From positions 1,860,001-1,924,000 of the forward strand of contig OY764266.1 of NCBI GenBank assembly GCA_963668365.1: DNA of 64,000 bases, written 5' to 3'. Below the pieces are notes generated by a model, which ran no database searches, had not been told where the DNA came from, and was given only the letters and a program-made list of their open reading frames with translations. Positions 28,185-37,017 of this stretch are shown in pieces. A program made the position numbers and the translations under genes. Every line of letters begins with the position of its first letter. Position 1 is the first letter of the stretch. Source of the DNA: VXNE01 sp963668365 (GTDB lineage: Bacteria > Pseudomonadota > Gammaproteobacteria > Pseudomonadales > Azotimanducaceae).

Positions 28185-28593
28185 CTTGCGAGGGGTGCCC
28201 CCCTCGCGCTCCCCGGCTGAGGGCTGTTTTCTTGCGAGGGGTGCCCCCCTCGCGCTCCCCGGCTGAGGGCTGTTTTCTTGCGAGGGGTGCCCCCCTCGCG
28301 CTCCCCGGCTGAGGGCTGTTTTCTTGCGAGGGGTGCCCCCCTCGCGCTCCCCGGCTGAGGGCTGTTTTCTTGCGAGGGGTGCCCCCCTCGCGCTCCCCGG
28401 CTGAGGGCTGTTTTCTTGCGAGGGGTGCCCCCCTCGCGCTCCCCGGCTGAGGGCTGTTTTCTTGCGAGGGGTGCCCCCCTCGCGCTCCCCGGCTGAGGGC
28501 TGTTTTCTTGCGAGGGGTATCCCCCTCGCGCTCCCCGGCTGAGGGCTGTTTTCTTGCGAGGGGTATCCCCCTCGCGCTCCCCGGCTGAGGGCT
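28185..28593. repeat. nine-copy 46-bp tandem hairpin repeat array
   Basis: Copies begin at 28185, 28231, 28277, 28323, 28369, 28415, 28461, 28507 and 28553, an exact 46-base period; the ninth is cut short at its end. Each unit contains the 8-bp inverted repeat GCGAGGGG/CCCCTCGC. The loop is TGCC in copies 1-7 and TATC in copies 8-9, while the stem never changes. There are no unique spacers, so it is not a CRISPR array. The same unit, in reverse orientation, forms the 3' end of ampD at 59775-59937. Confidence 0.97.
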
Positions 28594-28699
28594 CCGCCCC
28601 GGCCCCGCTCGTCGTTCATTCAGCAAAACGCTCCGGGTCGCTGGCGCTTTCTGGAGGCGCTCGCTCCATGGAGGGTACTTACCCGGTCGATTATTTGAC

Positions 28700-28728
28700 T
28701 TGACCGCTTCCCGCAAGGCATTTATCGT
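28700..28728 (+). promoter_or_regulatory. candidate Pmra promoter of the division cluster
   Basis: TTGACC (28700-28705) and TATCGT (28723-28728) lie 17 bases apart, and transcription would start near 28735, just before the MraZ boxes. It is the only good sigma-70 match in the gap between the repeat array and mraZ. Confidence 0.55.
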
Positions 28729-28740
28729 CGGGGGTCGTGG

Positions 28741-28765
28741 TGGGAGAAAGTGGGATCAAGTAGGT
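28741..28765 (+). promoter_or_regulatory. MraZ operator: three direct repeats
   Basis: TGGGA (28741-28745), TGGGA (28751-28755) and TAGGT (28761-28765) are spaced by five bases. This is the known MraZ box arrangement (TGGGN direct repeats every 10 bases). It implies autorepression of the division cluster by the first gene product. A weak fourth box, GGGGT, lies at 28731. Confidence 0.75.
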
Positions 28766-28816
28766 TAAAAGGGTATTCGATGGGTATACACGGATAGGCG
28801 GAGGTCGTTCATCATC

Positions 28817-29281
28817 ATGTTCCGCGGCAGCAACTCAGTCACTCTTGACGCCAGAGGACGCATGGCTCTGCCGGCGCGTTTTCGCCAAGCTGTGCTGGAC
28901 CACTGCCGTGGCAAGGTCGTCATCACGATTGACATAAACGAGCGGTGCCTCGTGCTGTATCCGTTGCCCGAATGGGAGGAAATCGAATCCCAACTGCAAT
29001 CGCTCGCCAACATGCAGCCTTCCGCGCGCGCCATCCAGAGGCTTTTGATCGGGCACGCGACGGATATCGAGCTCGATGGCCACGGTCGTGCGCGGATACC
29101 TTCGACACTGCGCGAGTTCGCGGGCCTGGAAAAGCGTCTCATGGTGGTCGGCATCGGCAAGAAGATCGAGATCTGGTCCGAAGAGCGTTGGCACGCCGGC
29201 CGGGAGAACTGGTCCGCCGCCGTTCATGAACGGACCTCGGAACTGACCGACTCGGCGGGCCTGGATGCCCTGTCCATCTGA
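28817..29281 (+). CDS. mraZ: transcriptional regulator MraZ
   Basis: A 154-residue protein with two AbrB-like SpoVT domains. It starts MFRGSNSVTLDARGRMALPARFR and has a second DGHGRARIPSTLREFAGL motif near residue 88. It binds the repeats upstream and down-regulates the division/cell-wall cluster. A GGAGG lies upstream, though about 12 bases from the ATG. rsmH begins five bases after its stop. Confidence 0.95.
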   Translation: MFRGSNSVTLDARGRMALPARFRQAVLDHCRGKVVITIDINERCLVLYPLPEWEEIESQLQSLANMQPSARAIQRLLIGHATDIELDGHGRARIPSTLREFAGLEKRLMVVGIGKKIEIWSEERWHAGRENWSAAVHERTSELTDSAGLDALSI

Positions 29282-29285
29282 TGCC

Positions 29286-30194
29286 ATGCCCCATACCCCC
29301 GTGTTGCTGGACGAAATCGTGTCATCGGTGGCGACGGACCCAACGGGCGCGTACGTGGATGCGACCTATGGCGGCGGCGGCCATAGCCGCGGGCTGCTTG
29401 CCAGGCTGCAGCCCCAGGCGCGGCTTCTGGCAATGGACCGCGACGAGATCGCCGTCACGAACGCACGGCGCCTCGCCGAGACGGACTCGCGCGTCATGGT
29501 CGAGCACGCATCGTTCTCGCGGATCGGCGAGGTTGCGCGACTTCGTGGGCTCCGGCAGATCAGCGGCGTCATGATGGATATCGGCGTGTCCGGACACCAG
29601 CTCGATGACCCCGAACGCGGGTTCAGCTACATGCGCGACGGGCCGCTCGACATGCGGATGGACCGCAAGCAAGGCGTCACGGCCGCGCAATGGCTGAATT
29701 CCGCCGAAGAGGAGGACCTGGTCGAAGTGTTTCGACGCTATGGCGAAGAACGCCAGGCGGCCCGGGTGGCGCGCGCCGTTGTCAGGAGGCGCCCGTTGGC
29801 AAGGACTCTCGATCTCGTGGCTGCGATCCGGGAGGCGGCGATGGGGCACCAGGTGCATCGCCAGACGCTGGCGCGCGTGTTCCAGGCGGTGCGAATTCAC
29901 GTCAACGATGAAATCGATCAGCTCGATGAAGGCCTGGACGTCGCGTTCGCATGTCTCGATTCCGGGGGCCGTCTCGGAGTGATCTCCTTTCACAGCATAG
30001 AGCATCGAATGGTTCGCCGCCGTTTCCGAGCGTGGGTTCAGGGTGATCCGGTGCTGCGGCGCGTATCGATCCCGGGGGAACCGGGCGGCGCCGCACGTCA
30101 TATCGTGCGCAACGCGCGGCCATCGGGCGCTGAGGTCGCCGCGAATCCCCGGGCGCGGAGCGCGATGCTGCAGGTCGTGGAGAAGTGCGCGTGA
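29286..30194 (+). CDS. rsmH: 16S rRNA m4C1402 methyltransferase RsmH (MraW)
   Basis: A 302-residue SAM-dependent enzyme that N4-methylates C1402 of 16S rRNA. Hallmarks are MPHTPVLLDEI, the SAM loop VDATYGGGGHSRGLL, MMDIGVSGHQLDDPERGFSYM...PLDMRMD, VISFHSIEHRMV and the terminal ARSAMLQVVEK. An in-frame ATG at 29265 lies inside mraZ, but 29286 matches the family start. It overlaps ftsL by one base. Confidence 0.96.
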   Translation: MPHTPVLLDEIVSSVATDPTGAYVDATYGGGGHSRGLLARLQPQARLLAMDRDEIAVTNARRLAETDSRVMVEHASFSRIGEVARLRGLRQISGVMMDIGVSGHQLDDPERGFSYMRDGPLDMRMDRKQGVTAAQWLNSAEEEDLVEVFRRYGEERQAARVARAVVRRRPLARTLDLVAAIREAAMGHQVHRQTLARVFQAVRIHVNDEIDQLDEGLDVAFACLDSGGRLGVISFHSIEHRMVRRRFRAWVQGDPVLRRVSIPGEPGGAARHIVRNARPSGAEVAANPRARSAMLQVVEKCA

Positions 30195-30469
30195 TGAAGC
30201 GTCCGAAGGCGAGAGAGTGGATATTCGGCGCGGTGATCTGCGCCTTCGCCGCCGCGTCCGGCGTGCAGGTCGCGAGCAAATCCGACGAAATGCGGGGCGC
30301 CTATACGCGGTTGAGCGAAGAGCAGGCGCGTCGCGACGCTTTGCTCGAGGAATACAGCCGCCTGTTGCTGGAGCGGGGAACGCTCTCGTCGTACCGGAAC
30401 GTGGATCGAATTGCGAACGATGCGCTGTCCATGCATTTCCCGGAGGAGGTCACCTGGATACGGCAGTGA
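30194..30469 (+). CDS. ftsL: cell division protein FtsL
   Basis: A 91-residue bitopic protein with one helix near the start (WIFGAVICAFAAASGVQVA) and a short periplasmic coiled coil (RLSEEQARRDALLEEYSRLLLERGTL). It ends with the VDRIANDALSMHFP motif typical of FtsL, which forms the FtsQLB complex that activates septal synthesis. Sequence conservation is low in this family, so position between rsmH and ftsI carries much of the weight. GTG codons at 30185 and 30191 are alternative starts. Confidence 0.88.
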   Translation: MKRPKAREWIFGAVICAFAAASGVQVASKSDEMRGAYTRLSEEQARRDALLEEYSRLLLERGTLSSYRNVDRIANDALSMHFPEEVTWIRQ

Positions 30470-32136
30470 AGTGGCGCCACTATATGCTCGTTGCGTTCTT
30501 CGCGATCTCGATCGCCGGGCTGCTTGCGCGCGTCGCTTACCTGAGCGTGACCGAGCGGCGAGATTTCCTCAAGCAGCGCGGCGAGGCCATTGCCGTGCGC
30601 ACGGTGAGCATACCCGCACATAGGGGGGTTATCTACGACCGGCACCGGGAACTGCTGGCTATCAGCACGCCTGTTCACTCGATCTGGATCGATCCAAGCG
30701 AGACGACACTTTCCGCCGACGATTTGGCGGCGCTTGGCCAGGCCCTGAAGGTTTCGCCTGAAGTGCTCGAACGTCGCATCGCGATGTCGGGGACGCGATT
30801 CGCCTACCTCAAGCGACACGTCAGTCCGGAGATTGCCAGGGCAATCGAGAATCTTGGCATCGCCGGCGTGCGATCGCTTTCCGAGTACAGGCGGTTCTAT
30901 CCCGCCGCCGAAACCACGGCGCACCTCGTCGGCATGACGAACATCGACGATGCGGGCCAGGAAGGCATCGAGTACACATTCGATTCATTCCTCAAGGGGA
31001 AGCCGGGAAGCAAGCGTGTGTTGCTCGACAATAACCGGCGCACGGTCGAGGAACTCGGATTCCTCGACTTGCCGGACTTCGGCAAGGACATCACGGTAAG
31101 TCTCGATCTCAGGCTGCAGTTTTCGGCCTATCGCGAATTGAAGTCGGCGGTGGAACACAACAACGCCGAATCGGGTTCGCTGGTCATGCTCGATGCGAAC
31201 ACCGGTGAGGTCCTGGCGCTTGCGAACCAGCCGTCCTACAACCCGAACAACGCGGCCGAACGAACGTCTTCCGGTGTTCGCAACCGCGCGGTGACCGACA
31301 CCTACGAGCCGGGGTCGACCGTCAAGCCACTGGCGGCGTTGGCGGCCCTGGAAAGCGGCCGATATACGCCGATGACACAAGTGGATACGACGCCGGGATA
31401 CGTCAGGGTGGGGAGGAAGTTGATCGAGGATCCCAGCAATCGAGGCGTGCTCACGCTTTCCCAGGTGCTGGCGAAGTCCAGCCAGGTAGGCATGACGAAG
31501 ATAGCCCTGGATCTGCCCGAGGATGCGGTGTACGACGTGATGGCGAGGGCGGGCTTCGCGGAACCGCCCGGGTCCGGCCTGCCCGGCGAGACTTTTGGCG
31601 TGCTCACTGCCCAGGATCTCGACAAGCCGATCGGTCGCGCGACCCTGGCGTACGGGTACGGTGTCACGGTCACCCCCATGCAGCTTGCCCGCTGTTACCA
31701 GATACTGGCCTCGGGCGGCGTGCGGCGCCCGGTGGAAGTGCTCCGCCAGACGACGGATCTGGCTGGCATCCGAGTGTTCGAAGAACGCCACGTGCGCGAG
31801 GTGTCGCGCATGCTCGAGCAGGTCGTAAGCGTGGCCGGAACGGCGCCGAAGGCGAAGGTCCGGGGCTATCGTGTGGCTGGCAAGACGGGGACGACGCGCA
31901 AGATCTCCGAACGCGGCTACGATGAACAGCGGCATGTCGCCCTGTTCGCGGGTTTCGCTCCCGCGGCGAACCCGAAGATCGTGCTGGTGGTCGTGATCAA
32001 CGAACCTCGCGGTGCGGCAATCGGTGGCGGCAGCGTCGCCGCTCCGGTGTTTGCACGGATCATGGCGCGCGCACTGCGCATCCTTGGCGTTGCCCCCGAT
32101 CATCTCGATCCACCTGCAGGGGGGCGCGTCGCATGA
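30466..32136 (+). CDS. ftsI: septal peptidoglycan transpeptidase FtsI (PBP3)
   Basis: A 556-residue class B penicillin-binding protein that cross-links septal peptidoglycan with FtsW. One N-terminal helix is followed by the PBP dimer domain (RGVIYDRHRELLA) and the transpeptidase domain. The nucleophile motif STVK begins at S284 and the KTG motif is at K473. The second catalytic motif, S-x-N in E. coli (SSN), reads SSQ here (residues 338-340, KSSQVGMTKIAL). I use the GTG at 30466, which overlaps the ftsL stop; the first ATG (residue 7) would cut into the membrane anchor region. A GGAGGAGG lies 16 bases upstream. Confidence 0.94.
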   Translation: MKWRHYMLVAFFAISIAGLLARVAYLSVTERRDFLKQRGEAIAVRTVSIPAHRGVIYDRHRELLAISTPVHSIWIDPSETTLSADDLAALGQALKVSPEVLERRIAMSGTRFAYLKRHVSPEIARAIENLGIAGVRSLSEYRRFYPAAETTAHLVGMTNIDDAGQEGIEYTFDSFLKGKPGSKRVLLDNNRRTVEELGFLDLPDFGKDITVSLDLRLQFSAYRELKSAVEHNNAESGSLVMLDANTGEVLALANQPSYNPNNAAERTSSGVRNRAVTDTYEPGSTVKPLAALAALESGRYTPMTQVDTTPGYVRVGRKLIEDPSNRGVLTLSQVLAKSSQVGMTKIALDLPEDAVYDVMARAGFAEPPGSGLPGETFGVLTAQDLDKPIGRATLAYGYGVTVTPMQLARCYQILASGGVRRPVEVLRQTTDLAGIRVFEERHVREVSRMLEQVVSVAGTAPKAKVRGYRVAGKTGTTRKISERGYDEQRHVALFAGFAPAANPKIVLVVVINEPRGAAIGGGSVAAPVFARIMARALRILGVAPDHLDPPAGGRVA

Positions 32137-33563
32137 CGTCGGCCAGAACTCTGGACCAGCTGCTCGGCGCGGGCGGCGCAACAGTCGTGACCGGCGTCGC
32201 CAACGATTCCAGGCGGGTATCGCCGGGAGACCTGTTCCTCGCCTGCGCGGGCGAGGCGGACGACGGGCATCGGCATGTCGGCGAGGCGATCGCCCGGGGC
32301 GCGGCGGCGGTGTGCTCCGAACGACCGGTCGCCGCCTGTGTCCCGAATGTCGTGTTGAGCGATCTCCGGGTCCGACAGGGGGAGATCGCCGCGCAATACT
32401 TCGGCGATCCGAGCGCCGCCCTGACCTGTATCGGCATCACGGGCACGAACGGCAAGACATCGGTCGCTTATCAATGCGCCTCGCTGTTGGACGATGCGGC
32501 CTATATGGGCACCATCGGGTGGGGCGATATCTCGCGCCTGTCCCGCACCAGGCTGACCACCGAGGATGCGGTAACCGTGCAGCGCCGGCTCGGTGCATTG
32601 CGCGGCGAAGGGCACGCCGCGGTGGCGATGGAAATCAGTTCGCACGCGTTGGAGCAGGATCGCGTGGCGGCGGTGCAGTTCGACATCGCGGTGCTCACCA
32701 ACCTGACGCGCGACCATCTCGACTACCACGCCACCATGGAACGGTATGCCGCGGCGAAACGGAAGCTGTTCGAGATGCCCTCCGTCGGCGCCGTCATCGT
32801 CAACGTCGACGACTCCTTTGGTCGAAGCATCGCAGCGGAAACCGAGGTCGAAACGATCGGCTACGGCGAGTCCGGCAACGCCGACGTGTCGTGGTCGGAC
32901 GCGGGCTTTCATCCGCACGGCATAACGGGCCGCTGGCATACGCCCTGGGGCGACAGCCGCTTCTGGCTGCCGCTGTATGGCGAATTCTCCATATACAACG
33001 CTGCGGCGACCCTGTCTGCGGTCTGTCTCGCTGGCAAGCCGTTGAACGAGACGGTGGCGGACATGCGTTGCATGGTGCCGGTGCCGGGCCGGATGCAGCG
33101 CGTGGCGTCGTCCGACTGTTCGGGCCCTTCGGTCTTCATCGACTACGCGCATACCCCGGCGGCGCTCGCCGCCGCTCTCGCCGCCGTGCGCCGTCATCTC
33201 GGCGGTCGCCTCATCTGTGTCTTTGGCTGCGGCGGCAATCGTGATCCGGGCAAGCGGTCGATGATGGCGAAGGCGGTCGAAGCGGGAGCGGACGCGGCGA
33301 TCATCACTTCGGACAACCCCCGCACGGAAGACTCGGACTCGATCATTGCCGACATCGTCGCCGGGTTTGCCTCACCGGACTTCCCCGGCGTCGAACCGAA
33401 TCGGCCGGCGGCGGTGAGGCTCGCCATCGAGCGCGCGCAACCCGGCGATGTCGTACTGGTGGCGGGCAAGGGCCACGAAGACTTCCAGGACATCGCGGGA
33501 GAACGAATCCCGCACAGCGACCTGCGCTTCGCACAGGCCGCGCTGGACGCCAGGACCGGCTAA
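32133..33563 (+). CDS. murE: UDP-MurNAc-tripeptide synthetase (meso-DAP adding)
   Basis: MurE (476 residues) adds the third amino acid to UDP-MurNAc-dipeptide using ATP. It has GTNGKTSVAYQ (ATP loop, near residue 108), LTRDHLDYHATMERYAAAKRKLF with the family lysine, and DNPRTEDSDSIIADI near 395. DNPR is the usual signature for meso-diaminopimelate specificity. It overlaps ftsI by four bases and is followed directly by mraY (stop TAA then ATG). The expected murF is absent. Confidence 0.96.
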   Translation: MTSARTLDQLLGAGGATVVTGVANDSRRVSPGDLFLACAGEADDGHRHVGEAIARGAAAVCSERPVAACVPNVVLSDLRVRQGEIAAQYFGDPSAALTCIGITGTNGKTSVAYQCASLLDDAAYMGTIGWGDISRLSRTRLTTEDAVTVQRRLGALRGEGHAAVAMEISSHALEQDRVAAVQFDIAVLTNLTRDHLDYHATMERYAAAKRKLFEMPSVGAVIVNVDDSFGRSIAAETEVETIGYGESGNADVSWSDAGFHPHGITGRWHTPWGDSRFWLPLYGEFSIYNAAATLSAVCLAGKPLNETVADMRCMVPVPGRMQRVASSDCSGPSVFIDYAHTPAALAAALAAVRRHLGGRLICVFGCGGNRDPGKRSMMAKAVEAGADAAIITSDNPRTEDSDSIIADIVAGFASPDFPGVEPNRPAAVRLAIERAQPGDVVLVAGKGHEDFQDIAGERIPHSDLRFAQAALDARTG

Positions 33564-34646
33564 ATGCTGCTGCGCCTTACCGAGTTCCTGGCCGAATACT
33601 TCGGGGCGCTTGGCGTCTTCCAGTACATCACCTTCCGCACCATGGTGAGTGCGCTGACCGCGTTGGCGCTATCGCTTGCGCTCGGGCCGGTCATGATTCG
33701 CAGGCTTGCCCGCCTGCAGATCGGCCAGAGCGTTCGCGAGGACGGGCCGGAGAGTCACCTGCAAAAGGCGGGCACGCCGACCATGGGCGGCGCCATGATT
33801 CTCGTGACCACGCTGTTGACGACGGTCCTGTGGTGCGATCCGGCCAACCGGCACGTATGGATCGTGTTGGCGGTCACGCTGTCCTTCGGCGCGATCGGCT
33901 GGTACGACGATTATCTCAAGGTGTCGGAGGGCGATGCCAGGGGCCTGTCGGCGCGGTGGAAGTACTTCTGGCAATCCGTGGTGGGTCTGACCGCCGCCAT
34001 CGTGCTGTACGCACTCGCTGCGACGCCGTCCGACACGAGCCTCATCGTGCCCTTCTTCAAGGAGGTGGCCATCCCGCTGGGCATGGGGTTCATCCTTCTC
34101 ACCTACCTGATGGTCGTCGGCATGAGCAACGCGGTGAACCTGACCGATGGTCTCGACGGCCTGGCCATTCTCCCGGCGGTGATGGTGAGTGCCGGGCTGG
34201 GGTTCATCGCCTACCTGGCGGGCCACATCGAATTCGCGAACTACCTGCGCATTCCGTACGTTGCCGGCGCGGGCGAGCTGGCCGTGTTTTGCGGCGCGCT
34301 CATCGGTTCCGGTCTCGGTTTCCTCTGGTTCAACACGTATCCCGCGCAGGTGTTCATGGGAGACGTGGGCGCCCTTGCGCTGGGCGCGGCCCTGGGCCTG
34401 GTGGCCGTCATCATCCGCCATGAGATCGTTCTGCTCATCATGGGCGGCCTGTTCGTGCTGGAAACCGTCTCCGTGATCATGCAAGTGGCATCTTTCAAGA
34501 CCACCGGCAGGCGGGTCTTCCGCATGGCGCCGATCCATCACCACTTCGAACTCAAGGGCTGGCCCGAACCCCGGGTCATCGTGCGGTTCTGGATCATTGC
34601 CCTGGTCCTCGTGCTCATCGGCCTGTCGACATTGAAGATTCGATGA
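33564..34646 (+). CDS. mraY: phospho-MurNAc-pentapeptide transferase MraY
   Basis: A 360-residue polytopic enzyme that makes lipid I by loading the muropeptide on undecaprenyl phosphate at the cytoplasmic membrane face. Conserved loops are HLQKAGTPTMGGAMIL, the aspartate pair WYDDYLKV, VNLTDGLDGLAI, the EFANYLRIPYV loop, WFNTYPAQVFMGDVGALALG and the basic APIHHHFELKGWPEPRVIVRFW. About ten helices are visible. There is no gap to murE and a four-base overlap with murD. Confidence 0.97.
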   Translation: MLLRLTEFLAEYFGALGVFQYITFRTMVSALTALALSLALGPVMIRRLARLQIGQSVREDGPESHLQKAGTPTMGGAMILVTTLLTTVLWCDPANRHVWIVLAVTLSFGAIGWYDDYLKVSEGDARGLSARWKYFWQSVVGLTAAIVLYALAATPSDTSLIVPFFKEVAIPLGMGFILLTYLMVVGMSNAVNLTDGLDGLAILPAVMVSAGLGFIAYLAGHIEFANYLRIPYVAGAGELAVFCGALIGSGLGFLWFNTYPAQVFMGDVGALALGAALGLVAVIIRHEIVLLIMGGLFVLETVSVIMQVASFKTTGRRVFRMAPIHHHFELKGWPEPRVIVRFWIIALVLVLIGLSTLKIR

Positions 34647-35938
34647 GCGGGGATCGGACGTTGATCATCGGACTTGGCGCGACGGGCTATTCCTGCCTGA
34701 AGCACCTCCATGGTCGCGTGCCCGTCGCTGTCTGCGATACGCGGGAGAATCCGCCCTATGGCGCTGCCGCGCGGACCGGGTTTGCCGACGTGGAGGTTCT
34801 CGACCCGGCGGCGGTGGAATTTTCCGACTTCGACCGCGCCGTCATCAGTCCCGGCATGGGTCTCGACCACTGTCTCGCCCGGGCGGCGCGTGAAGCGGGC
34901 CTTGAGATCCTCGGCGACATCGATCTGTTCCTGGAGCGCGCAGTCGCGCCAGTGATCGCCATCACCGGCACCAATGGCAAGAGCACGGTGGCATCGATGG
35001 TGGGGCAACTCCTCGATCAGCCGCCGAACGAAGTCCGGGTCGGCGGAAACCTGGGCGTGCCGGCGCTTGACCTGCTCGATTCCACCGTCGACTGGTACGT
35101 GCTCGAGTTGTCCAGCTTTCAACTCGAACGCATGGGCTCGGGGACGTTCGACATAGGCGCCGTGCTCAACGTCAGCGCCGACCACCTCGATCGCCACCTG
35201 TCGTTCGAGGACTATCGCCAGGCCAAGCGCCGCGTCTACCGCGGCTGCCGCGCCGCCGTCCACAACGGGCTGGACAGCAATACGCGACCGCCGCCGGATG
35301 TTCCCGCCATAGCCCTGAACGAAAACCCCGACTGGCGCGTGGCGGGAGATGAGTTGATCATCGACGGCGCGTCATTCCCGCTGTCGTCGTTCCAACTCCG
35401 AGGTCGCCATAACGCTTTCAACGTTGTCGCGGCGTGCGCGATCGCTTCATTGACGGGAGGCGAAGTCCGTCCCGAGCATCTGTTCGATTTCCGAGGTCTT
35501 CCGCACCGCTCGGCATTCGTGGGCAAGGTGGGGTCGGTGCGCTGTATCGACGACTCCAAGGCGACCAACGTGGGCGCCTGCTCGGCGGCGCTCGCCGGGT
35601 TCGGCGAGGAAGGACGGGATGTCGTGCTGATAGCGGGAGGAGACGGCAAGAACGCGTCGTTCGAGCCGTTGAAGCGTCCGGTCGCGCGTTATGCGAAACA
35701 CGTCGTGCTGATCGGAAGGGATGCTCCGCGCATCGAGGCTGCGCTGGACGGCGTGGTACCGGTCAGCCGGGCGAGCGACATGGATCGAGCCGTTGCGAAG
35801 GCGCTGGCGGCGGCCCGCGGGCGTGGCATCGTGCTGTTGTCGCCAGCCTGCGCCAGCTTCGACATGTTCGACGACTTCGAAGCCCGCGGCGATGCGTTCG
35901 CGGCGGCAGTCCAGAGGGCGGCAGGTTCGCATGGTTGA
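34643..35938 (+). CDS. murD: UDP-MurNAc-alanine D-glutamate ligase
   Basis: MurD (431 residues) adds D-glutamate to UDP-MurNAc-L-alanine. It has an N-terminal Rossmann domain (IIGLGATGYS), the ATP loop ITGTNGKSTVASM near 110, LELSSFQLE, NVSADHLDRH and the C-terminal DDSKATNVGACSAAL and LIAGGDGKNASF motifs. It overlaps ftsW by eight bases. Confidence 0.95.
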   Translation: MSGDRTLIIGLGATGYSCLKHLHGRVPVAVCDTRENPPYGAAARTGFADVEVLDPAAVEFSDFDRAVISPGMGLDHCLARAAREAGLEILGDIDLFLERAVAPVIAITGTNGKSTVASMVGQLLDQPPNEVRVGGNLGVPALDLLDSTVDWYVLELSSFQLERMGSGTFDIGAVLNVSADHLDRHLSFEDYRQAKRRVYRGCRAAVHNGLDSNTRPPPDVPAIALNENPDWRVAGDELIIDGASFPLSSFQLRGRHNAFNVVAACAIASLTGGEVRPEHLFDFRGLPHRSAFVGKVGSVRCIDDSKATNVGACSAALAGFGEEGRDVVLIAGGDGKNASFEPLKRPVARYAKHVVLIGRDAPRIEAALDGVVPVSRASDMDRAVAKALAAARGRGIVLLSPACASFDMFDDFEARGDAFAAAVQRAAGSHG

Positions 35939-37016
35939 CCGTTTTGGCACCACCGTACTGATGGCGTGGTTTGCCGCGCTGGCCACCGGCGTCGTGATGG
36001 TGGCGTCGGCCGCCACGACCGATGCGTATATCGCCAGACATTGTATTTTCGTCGCGGCGGCGCTGGTGGTATTCGCAATGATCGCGAACGTTCCGCTGCA
36101 TGTCTGGGAATCGTTGCATCGCTGGTGCCTGGTCGCTGCCGTTGCCGTGTGCGCCCTGGTGCTCGTTCCGGGCGTCGGTCTCGAGGAGGGTGGCGCGCAT
36201 CGATGGATCTGGCTCGGGGCGTTCACGCTGCAGCCGTCGGAGGCAGCGAAGTTCCTGCTGGCGATCTATCTCGCGGCGTATTTCGCGCGCGCCGGAGACA
36301 GCGTGCGGAGCGACATCTGGGCATTCCTGCGACCCCTCGCGTGGGTTGGCGTTCTCGCCGGATTGGTGTTGATCGAACCCGATTTCGGCACAACCCTGCT
36401 GCTGGCGCTGCTGGCAGGCGGACTCATGTTCCTGGCGGGAGCGCGCCTGCGGCACTTTCTCAGCGTGGCGGGCGCGGCGGCGGTCGCCCTCATCGTTCTT
36501 CTGCGGCTGGAGGTGTACAGGGAAGAGCGCCTGGTAGCGTTTCTGGACCCCTGGTCTTTGCCCCATAGCGGTGGCTACCAGTTGACCCAGGCGCTGATCG
36601 CATTTGGACGCGGCGAGTGGTTTGGCGTTGGCCTGGGCGAGGGAGTGCAGAAGCTCTCCTATCTTCCGGAAGCGCACAACGACTTCATCTTTGCGGTCAT
36701 TGCCGAAGAACTGGGATTGATCGGCGCCGGCGCCGTGTTCCTGCTCCTCGCCTTCCTCGTGTTTTGCAGCTTCTCTATCGCGCGGACCGCCGCGGAGCAG
36801 GGAAGGATGTTCGGCGCGTACGTGGCCTACGGCGCGGGATTGGTCATCGGTGCCCAGGTGCTGATCAATGTCGGCGTCAATACGGGTGTCCTGCCGACCA
36901 CGGGTCTGACGTTGCCGTTCATAAGCTTCGGCGGCAACAGCCTGCTCGTTTGCGCCGGGCTGATGGCGCTGGCTTTCAGGACCCACCTGGAGGGCGACGG
37001 GCGTGCGAGGCGGTGA
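35931..37016 (+). CDS. ftsW: lipid II glycosyltransferase FtsW (SEDS)
   Basis: A SEDS-family polymerase of 361 residues with about ten helices, partner of FtsI in septal synthesis. Family motifs include GGAHRWIWLGAFTLQPSE near residue 85, LIEPDFGTTLLL, GYQLTQALIAFGRG, PEAHNDFIFAVIAEELG and the C-terminal NVGVNTGVLPTTGLTLPFISFGGNSL. The ATG at 35931 gives the expected short N-terminus. The usual murG does not follow. Confidence 0.95.
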   Translation: MVDRFGTTVLMAWFAALATGVVMVASAATTDAYIARHCIFVAAALVVFAMIANVPLHVWESLHRWCLVAAVAVCALVLVPGVGLEEGGAHRWIWLGAFTLQPSEAAKFLLAIYLAAYFARAGDSVRSDIWAFLRPLAWVGVLAGLVLIEPDFGTTLLLALLAGGLMFLAGARLRHFLSVAGAAAVALIVLLRLEVYREERLVAFLDPWSLPHSGGYQLTQALIAFGRGEWFGVGLGEGVQKLSYLPEAHNDFIFAVIAEELGLIGAGAVFLLLAFLVFCSFSIARTAAEQGRMFGAYVAYGAGLVIGAQVLINVGVNTGVLPTTGLTLPFISFGGNSLLVCAGLMALAFRTHLEGDGRARR

Positions 37017-37017
37017 A

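Noticed and set aside
28185..28593. CRISPR array
   Set aside because: The period is regular but the whole 46 bases repeat with no unique spacers, and no cas genes are present.
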